Assembly: GCA_018398815.1 (NCBI GenBank)
Contig: CM031622.1
Span: 16,558,504-16,622,503 of the forward strand
DNA: 64,000 bases
Source: Conus ventricosus
Lineage: Eukaryota; Mollusca; Gastropoda; Neogastropoda; Conidae
Direction of reading: 5' to 3'
Part shown: piece by piece, positions 58,200 through 64,000 of the stretch
Layout of the letters: each line of letters starts with the position of its first letter
Numbering within the stretch: the first letter of the stretch is position 1
Program-made: the position numbers and the translations under genes
The notes under the pieces: generated by a model
What the model was told of the DNA's origin: nothing
Seen by the model: only the letters and a program-made list of their open reading frames with translations
Database searches by the model: none

Positions 58200-59128
58200 G
58201 TGGACTATCGTATATTAGTAGATGGTAAAGAGAAGACCTACCACATCAACCTGCTGAAGCAATACCACGAAAGAGATCAGTCAACAGACCAGGAATACAT
58301 TGCAGTGGTTGTGCATGAGGAAGACCATGAGGAATACATGACAGACAAGATGCCTATGGTACCACTGAAACAAACTGAGGACCACACCCAAGTTAACTAT
58401 GGATCTGAGTTGACCAAGATCCAAAGAAGAGAGCTACAAGAAATCGTGGAAGGACAAAAGAACATTCTGACCGATCTTCCAGGGGAGACTAATTTAGTCA
58501 CCTACGAGCTCAAACTGACGTCAGATCAACATGTGAAAGTCCACCAGTACCCCGTATCTCATTCCCAAAGTGAAACCGCGGAGAACGAGATACAGCAAAT
58601 GTTGGCCATGGGAGTGATTGAACCACAAACTCCCCATACAACACACCCATTGTTTTAGTCAAGAAAAAAGACGACACTGTGCAATTCTGTATGGGCTACA
58701 GAAAGCTGAATCTCATCACTGAATTTGACGCTGAGCCGTTGCCTGACATAGACACTATCTTCGCAAAAATAGGAAAAGCAAAGTACTTTTCAAAAATCGA
58801 CCTGTCCAAGGGATTTTGGCAGATTCATGTGACAGAGAGTGACAAGCCCAAGACAGCCTTCAGTACGCCACAAGGCCAGTTTCAGTGGCGGAGAATGCCA
58901 TTCGGCATGAAGAATGCCAGTGCCATATTTTCGCGCATGATGCGCAAACATCTCCGCACTGTGAACCGAAGGGATGTCCATAATTCTATGGACGATATAC
59001 TAATAGCCTCAGATACCTGGGAAGAGCATGTGGAGCTATTCAAGCTGTGCTGCAGTGCCTAGCGAAGACAGGATTGACCGTGAAGCCCAGGAAATGCTGT
59101 CTCCGATTCAGGAGTCCCTTTCCTAGGG
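58200..59128 (+). pseudogene. Ty3/gypsy reverse transcriptase, truncated at the right
   Basis: After the integrase tail (DYRILVDGKEKTYHINLLKQ), 58480-58660 reads LPGETNLVTYELKLTSDQHV and AMGVIEPQ. The palm follows: CMGYRKLNLITEFDAEPLPD, KYFSKIDLSKGFWQIHV (first Asp, about 58800), QWRRMPFGMKNASAIFSRMM and NSMDDILIASDTWEEHVE, with the usual Tyr of YMDD replaced by Ser. The sequence breaks at about 59128 in a degraded FLGH motif. RNase H and the 3' LTR are absent. Confidence 0.88.
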
Positions 59129-59224
59129 CATCATCATTTCATCATTATGCCCATCGCTCCGGTGGACCATAGGCCATCGACGACCTTTGCCATCGCACTC
59201 TGTCTGGCTGTTCTGTATTCCGTC
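59129..59224 (-). mobile_element. 3' end of an RTE-like LINE
   Basis: On the minus strand a reading TEQPDRVRWQRSSMAYGPPE resembles the last codons of CFDP2-type LINEs, followed by a (TGATGA)-rich tail at 59129-59150. It is cut off by the gap. Confidence 0.5.
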
Positions 59225-59324
59225 NNNNNNNNNNNNNNNNNNNNNNNNNNNNNNNNNNNNNNNNNNNNNNNNNNNNNNNNNNNNNNNNNNNNNNNNNNNN
59301 NNNNNNNNNNNNNNNNNNNNNNNN
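59225..59324. other. Assembly gap (100 N)
   Basis: One hundred consecutive N. Size may be arbitrary. Confidence 1.
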
Positions 59325-59673
59325 GGTTCTCGCATCGAAGCTGGATGATATGTTCGCATGCCAACGTGAGCGGCCAACAGAACGGCCAACAGTGAAATTT
59401 GCTGTTCTCACACGTTTCTTCCCGTCGTTGTCCGCCATGCTGTCTTGTTGATTCTCATCTGCAGGAGTTACTTTCCATTGGTTCGTTTTGGTGACGTATG
59501 CACAAACTGTGTACGATGACGGAGCCATGCTAAAAATAACCATCCTGACCGACAACTTAGTTAAGTCCGCGACAAAGACGGTATGTGCAACCGATTGACA
59601 AAAATGCGCAAAGGAAATCTTTACAAAGTTTGCTTTGGCTCTAAGCAAACTTTGCTTAAGTCAACTTTTAAGA

Positions 59674-59794
59674 ATGTATATGCAACCGGCCCCTGTGGAT
59701 CGCATCCAGCGAGAGCGGGACATGTCGGTCCTCTACCTCAGCATCCTGGGCCCAGAGACCAAGACCTTCCTGATGAATGAGTACCTCCTCACTG
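59674..59794 (+). CDS. Coding exon of an unrecognised host gene
   Basis: The frame from ATG at 59674 reads MYMQPAPVDRIQRERDMSVL, then YLSILGPETKTFLMNEYLLT, and meets a consensus donor (CTG then GTGAGT) at 59795 after the first base of a codon. Composition is coding-like (RERD, GPETK) and unlike the surrounding repeats. I do not recognise the family. It could be the first coding exon or an internal exon whose acceptor I cannot place, since upstream in-frame codons run back to 59635. The probable next exon at 63918 is in a compatible phase. Confidence 0.55.
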
Positions 59795-59835
59795 GTGAGT
59801 GTCCTCATCAGATGAGGGAGAGTTGGGCTGTTGGA

Positions 59836-62800
59836 AGGGAAGGACAAGACAGCGTGGATGTAATGACAGTTGGGTCAGAAAATGTTAATGTCAAGACAGT
59901 GTGTTCAGAAAGTGTTGATGTCAAGACAGCGTGCTCAGAAAGTGTTGATGTCAAGACAGTGTGACCTGAAAGTGTTAATGTCAAGACATTGTGTTCAGAA
60001 AGTGTTGATGTCAAGACAGTGTGTTCAGAAAGTGTTAATGTCAAGACAGTGTGTTCAGAAAGTCTTAATGTCAAGACACTTTGTTTAGAAAGATTTTGAT
60101 GTCATGACAGTCTGTTCAGAATGTGTTGATGCCAAGACAGTTTGTTCAGAAAATGTTAATGTCAAGCCATTGTGCTTAGAAAGTGTTAATGTCAAGACAG
60201 TGTGTTCAGAAAGTGTTGATGTCATGACTGTGTTCAGAAAGTGTTGATGTCAAGACACTGTGTTCAGAAAGTGTTGAAGTCATGACTGTGTTCAGAAAGT
60301 GTTGATGTCAAGGCAGTGTGTTCAGAAAGGGTTGATGTCAAGATAGTGTGTTCAGAAAGTTTTGATGTCAAGACAGTGTGTTCAGAAAGTGTTGATGTCA
60401 AGACAGTGTGTTCAGAAAATCTTAATGTCAAAACAGTGTTTTCAGAAAGTGTTAATGTCAAGACAGTGTGTTCAGAAAGTGTAGATGTCATGAGACAGTT
60501 TGTTCAGAAAATGTTGATGTCATGAAAGTGTGTTCAGAAAGTTTTGATGTCACGACAGTGTGTTCAGAAAGTGTTGATGTCATGACACTGTCTTCAGAAA
60601 GTGTTGATGTCATGATAGTTTGCTCACAAAGTGTTGATGTCAAGAAAGTTTGTTCAGAAAGTGTTGATGTCATGACAGTGTGTTCAGAAAGTCTTGATGT
60701 CAAGACAGAGTGTTCAGAAAGTGTCGATGTCATGACAGTCTGTACAGAAAGTCTTGACGTCAAGACAGTGTGTTCAGAAAGTGTTGATGTCAAGACAGTT
60801 TGTTCAGAAAGTGTTTATGTCAAGACAGTGTGTTCAGAAAGTCTTGATGTCATGACAGTCTGTTCAGAAAGTCTTGATGTCAAGACTGTATGTTCAGAAA
60901 GTATTGATGTCATGCCGGGTGTTCAGAAAGTGTTGATGTCATGACAGATTGTTCAGAAAGTGTTGATGTCAAGAAAGTGTGTTCAGAAAGTGTTGATGTC
61001 ATGACAGTGTGTTCAGAAGGTGTTATTGTCAAGACTATGTTCAAAAAGTGTTGATGTCATAACAGTGTGTTCAGAAAGTGTTGATGTCAAGGCAGTGTGT
61101 TCAGAAAATGTTGATGTCATGACAGTGTGTTCAGAAAGTGTTGATGTCATGAGAGTGTGTTCAGAAAGTGTTGATGTCATGACAGTGTGTTCAGAAAATG
61201 TTAATGTCAAGACAGTGTGCTCAGAAAATGTTAATGTCAAGACAGTGTGCTCAGAAAATTTTAATGTCAAGACAGTGTGCTCAGAAAATGTTAATGTCAA
61301 GACAGTGTGTTCAGAAAATGTTAATGTCATGACAGTGTGTTCAGAAAGTGTTGATGTCAAGACAGTGTGCTCAGAAAATGTTAATGTCAAGACAGTGTGT
61401 TCAGAAAGTGTTGATGTGAAGACAGTGTGTTCAGAAAATGTTAATGTCAAAACAGTGTGTTGAGAAAGTGTTAATGTCAAGTCAGTGTGTTCAGAAAGTG
61501 GTAATGTCAAGACAGTGTGTTCAGAAAGTGTTGATATCAAGACAGTGTGTTCAGAAAGATGTTGATGCCAAGACAGTATATGTTCAGAAAATGTCAATGT
61601 CAAGACAGTGTGTTCAGAAAGTGTTGATGTCATGAGACAGTTTGTTCAGAGAGATTTTGATGTCAAGACAGTGTGTTCAGAAAGTGTTAATGTCAAGACA
61701 ATGTGTTCAGGAAGTGTTGATGTCATGAGACAGTTTGTTCAGAAAGATGTTGATGTCAAGACAGTGTGTCCAGAAACTGTTAATGTCAAGACAGTGTGTT
61801 CAGAAAGTGTTGATGTCATGAGACAGTTTGTTCAGAAAGATGTTGATGTCAAGACAGTGTGTTCAGAAAGTGTTGATGTCAAGACAGTGTTTTCAGAAAG
61901 TGTTGATGTCAAGACAGTGTGTTCAGAAAGTGTAGATGTCATGAGACAGTTTGTTCAGAAATGTTGATGTCATGACAGTGTGTTCAGAAAGTGTTGATGT
62001 CAAGACAGTGTGTTCAGGAAGTGTTGATGTCATGACACTGTCTTCAGAAAGTGTTGATGTCATGATAGTTTGCTCACAAAGTGTTGATGTCAAGAAAGTT
62101 TGTTCAGAAAGTGTTGATGTCATGACATTGTGTTCAGAAAGTCTTGATGTCGAGACAGTATGTTCAGAAAGTGTCGATGTCGTGACAGTCTGTACAGAAA
62201 GTCTTGACGTCAAGACAGTGTGTTCAGAAGGTGTTGATGTCAAGACTATGTTCAAAAAGTGTTGATGTCATAACAGTGTGTTCAGAAAGTGTTGATGTCA
62301 AGGCAGTGTGTTCAGAAAATGTTGATGTCATGACAGTGTGTTCAGAAAGTGTTGATGTCATGACAGTGTGTTCAGAAAGTGTTGATGTCATGACAGTGTG
62401 TTCAGAAAGTGTTGATGTCAAGACAGTGTGTTCAGAAAATGTTAATGTCAAGACAGTGTGCTCAGAAAATGTTAATGTCAAGACAGTGTGCTCAGAAAAT
62501 TTTAATGTCAAGACAGTGTGCTCAGAAAATGTTAATGTCAAGACAGTGTGTTCAGAAAATGTTAATGTCATGACAGTGTGTTCAGAAAGTGTTGATGTCA
62601 AGACAGTGTGCTCAGAAAATGTTAATGTCAAGACAGTGTGTTCAGAAAGTGTTGATGTCAAGACAGTGTGTTCAGAAAATGTTATTGTCAAAACAGTGTG
62701 TTCAGAAAGTGTTAATGTCAAGTCAGTGTGTTCAGAAAGTGGTAATGTCAAGACAGTGTGTTCAGAAAGTGTTGATATCAAGACAGTGTGTTCAGAAAGA

Positions 62801-62935
62801 TGTTGATGCCAAGACAGTATGTTCAGAAAATGTTAATGTCAAGACAGTGTGTTCAGAAAGTGTTGATGTCATGAGACAGTTTGTTCAGAAAGATTTTGAT
62901 GTCAAGACAGTGTGTTCAGAAAGTGTTAATGTTGA
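59836..62935 (+). repeat. 30 bp tandem array, about 100 copies
   Basis: The unit is TCAGAAAGTGTTGATGTCAA plus GACAGTGTGT, with many variants (AATGTTAATGTC, CATGACAG). Larger blocks are themselves duplicated: about 61020-61480 recurs at 62230-62700 (offset 1,210), and about 60570-60800 at 62020-62240 (offset 1,450 measured at one shared variant). The period is a multiple of three, so long frames exist on both strands; the plus-strand decapeptide is CSESVDVKTV. It begins 41 bp after the exon at 59674-59794. Confidence 0.95.
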
Positions 62936-63917
62936 CGCGTGTCGACATGGAATGTGCTTTGTGAAACGTATTCTTGCCGTCATGGTATGTGCTGATTTTG
63001 TTGTTTTTTACATCGCACGATTTTATTTTTATTTATCTTTTTTTTCGAATTGATTCAAATAGCAGTAGAATATATCTGTGATCAGTTTACTGTTTTCAAG
63101 CGGCCGATGTGACATTTTCAATGCCCGGCCCCGTCGTCCCGTGGTGTCTCAGCCTTAACCGTGAGCTAGCCTAATACACAGATAGTCTGAGCAGTACAAT
63201 ATTCCAGATTGAAGTGCAAGCTTTAAAATTGTTTTATTAATAAACTGACGCACGACACCACGTACAACACTAGAAAAAATAAGTTTACCACTTGAGCGAT
63301 GCCCTAGGGCCTAGAAACGAATCGAGTAAGGTTTCAACCCACGAGTTACTTCCCTTGAATGCAAAAAAACGCACGCAGACTTGGGAAGATGGCAGCGTCG
63401 GAGAAACCGGTCGGAGGAGTGCAGTCTTCAATGCTTTTTATCTGTAGTTGTGTAATGGCTATGGGAGCATAACATTAAAGAGTAAAAGTAGTTTTTAGCT
63501 CGACAGACAATACCTGAACACGTAAACAAAGACATTTCAGTTGAGTGAGCCCGAAAAAAAGAAAGCTTGATTAACTCCCTTGGCAAATTTATTATTTTTA
63601 TATTTAAACGGTTAATTTTGGTTATCATATTCTTTTATAGCTCTCGATTTTCATCGACAAGATGTAAAATAATATGTTAAATATAAATGTTTTCTAATTT
63701 TAAAATTTATGGTCATTATCTAATCTTATATGCAGTACAGGTTGTAGCCCAAACTGCACAGCTACTAATGGGGTGTTGTCTTTTGTTTTATTACTATACT
63801 TTCTCTTCTTAAATTTAATCGCTATACTTTCTCTATTGCTTTTGTTTTAATAGTATACATTATCGTTTGTGGGGGGGATCTTTTGATTTTGTATCATTGT
63901 TCTCAATTTGTTTTTAG
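62936..63917. other. Presumed intron after the array
   Basis: A/T-rich sequence with no recognised element. A short frame starting at AAGATGGCAGCG is listed separately. Confidence 0.4.
63389..63472 (+). CDS. Possible short first exon or uORF, weak
   Basis: AAGATGGCAGCG is a YY1-like start context common at housekeeping promoters. It opens MAASEKPVGGVQSSMLFICS and stops after 27 codons (TAA at 63470). CpG-containing sequence precedes it. No clear donor is visible, so this may be nothing. Confidence 0.15.
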   Translation: MAASEKPVGGVQSSMLFICSCVMAMGA

Positions 63918-64000
63918 GAGAGGGAGTGGGATGCTCTGCAAAGAATATACGAACAGAAATTTTAGATGATGGGGAAAGGTTTGTCTGGGGTTGTTTTTTT
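63918..64000 (+). CDS. Probable exon running off the window (partial)
   Basis: Following TTGTTTTTAG at 63917, the phase left by the exon at 59674-59794 gives a frame open to the end: GEGVGCSAKNIRTEILDDGE, then RFVW. The alternative phase reads EREWDALQRIYEQKF and a stop at about 63965, which also looks protein-like. A possible donor (GAAAG then GTTTGT) is at about 63979. Product unknown. Confidence 0.35.

Noticed and set aside
59836..62806. Long frames of decapeptide repeats on both strands
   Set aside because: The 30 bp period maintains frames on both strands equally; frames break at indels and variants show no bias to synonymous positions that I could see.

Overview
The window is animal nuclear DNA, most probably from a mollusc (a gastropod would fit). 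The basis is a spliced bHLH-Orange gene of the bilaterian HEY family, very dense CA/GA microsatellites, and a mixed load of Penelope-like, RTE-like, Tx1/L1-like, CR1/Jockey-like, Tc1, pogo-like and Ty3/gypsy elements. The species itself cannot be read from the sequence.

Layout. 0.5-6.6 kb: one decayed sense LINE (ORF1, APE endonuclease, reverse transcriptase, C-terminal part), split by an insertion that carries a foldback element and a short dispersed repeat. 6.6-9.2 kb: microsatellites. 9.2-17.7 kb: an antisense LINE split by a 6.5 kb segment bounded by pogo/Tigger-like inverted repeats with a TA target duplication; inside that segment sit an RTE-like LINE with its own 30 bp target duplication and about 30 copies of a 67 bp satellite. 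17.8-21.3 kb: a Penelope-like element and then a complete-length Tc1-like transposon with a frameshifted transposase. 21.5-22.8 kb: a 1.3 kb AGC/AGT trinucleotide block.

24.8-38.3 kb: the only confidently identified host gene, a five-exon HEY-family Notch-effector repressor (332 aa, basic-region glycine, Orange domain, C-terminal YRPW). Six CACGTG E-boxes lie in 1.2 kb upstream of its start codon. Two of its four 3' splice sites use a (GT)n tract where a polypyrimidine tract is expected. The last intron holds an antisense LTR-element relic, a 71 bp satellite, and a run of degenerate repeats that copy the last exon's own splice acceptor and first codons.

38.3-47.8 kb: non-coding DNA with a 45 bp minisatellite and a 63 bp hairpin-bearing repeat. 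47.9-52.1 kb: a 5'-truncated Tx1/L1-like LINE with matching target duplications, interrupted by a Penelope-type fragment that carries a hammerhead-like motif. 52.6-53.4 kb: an antisense Jockey/CR1-like RT fragment. 53.5-59.1 kb: a decayed Ty3/gypsy-family element in which integrase precedes reverse transcriptase (gmr1-type order) behind a duplicated tRNA-Pro-like primer site. After an assembly gap, 59.7-64 kb holds a coding exon of an unrecognised host gene, a 3.1 kb array of about 100 copies of a 30 bp repeat in its presumed intron, and a probable further exon running off the end of the window.

Apart from the HEY gene and the exon(s) at the right end, every substantial reading frame belongs to a mobile element or to a low-complexity repeat.
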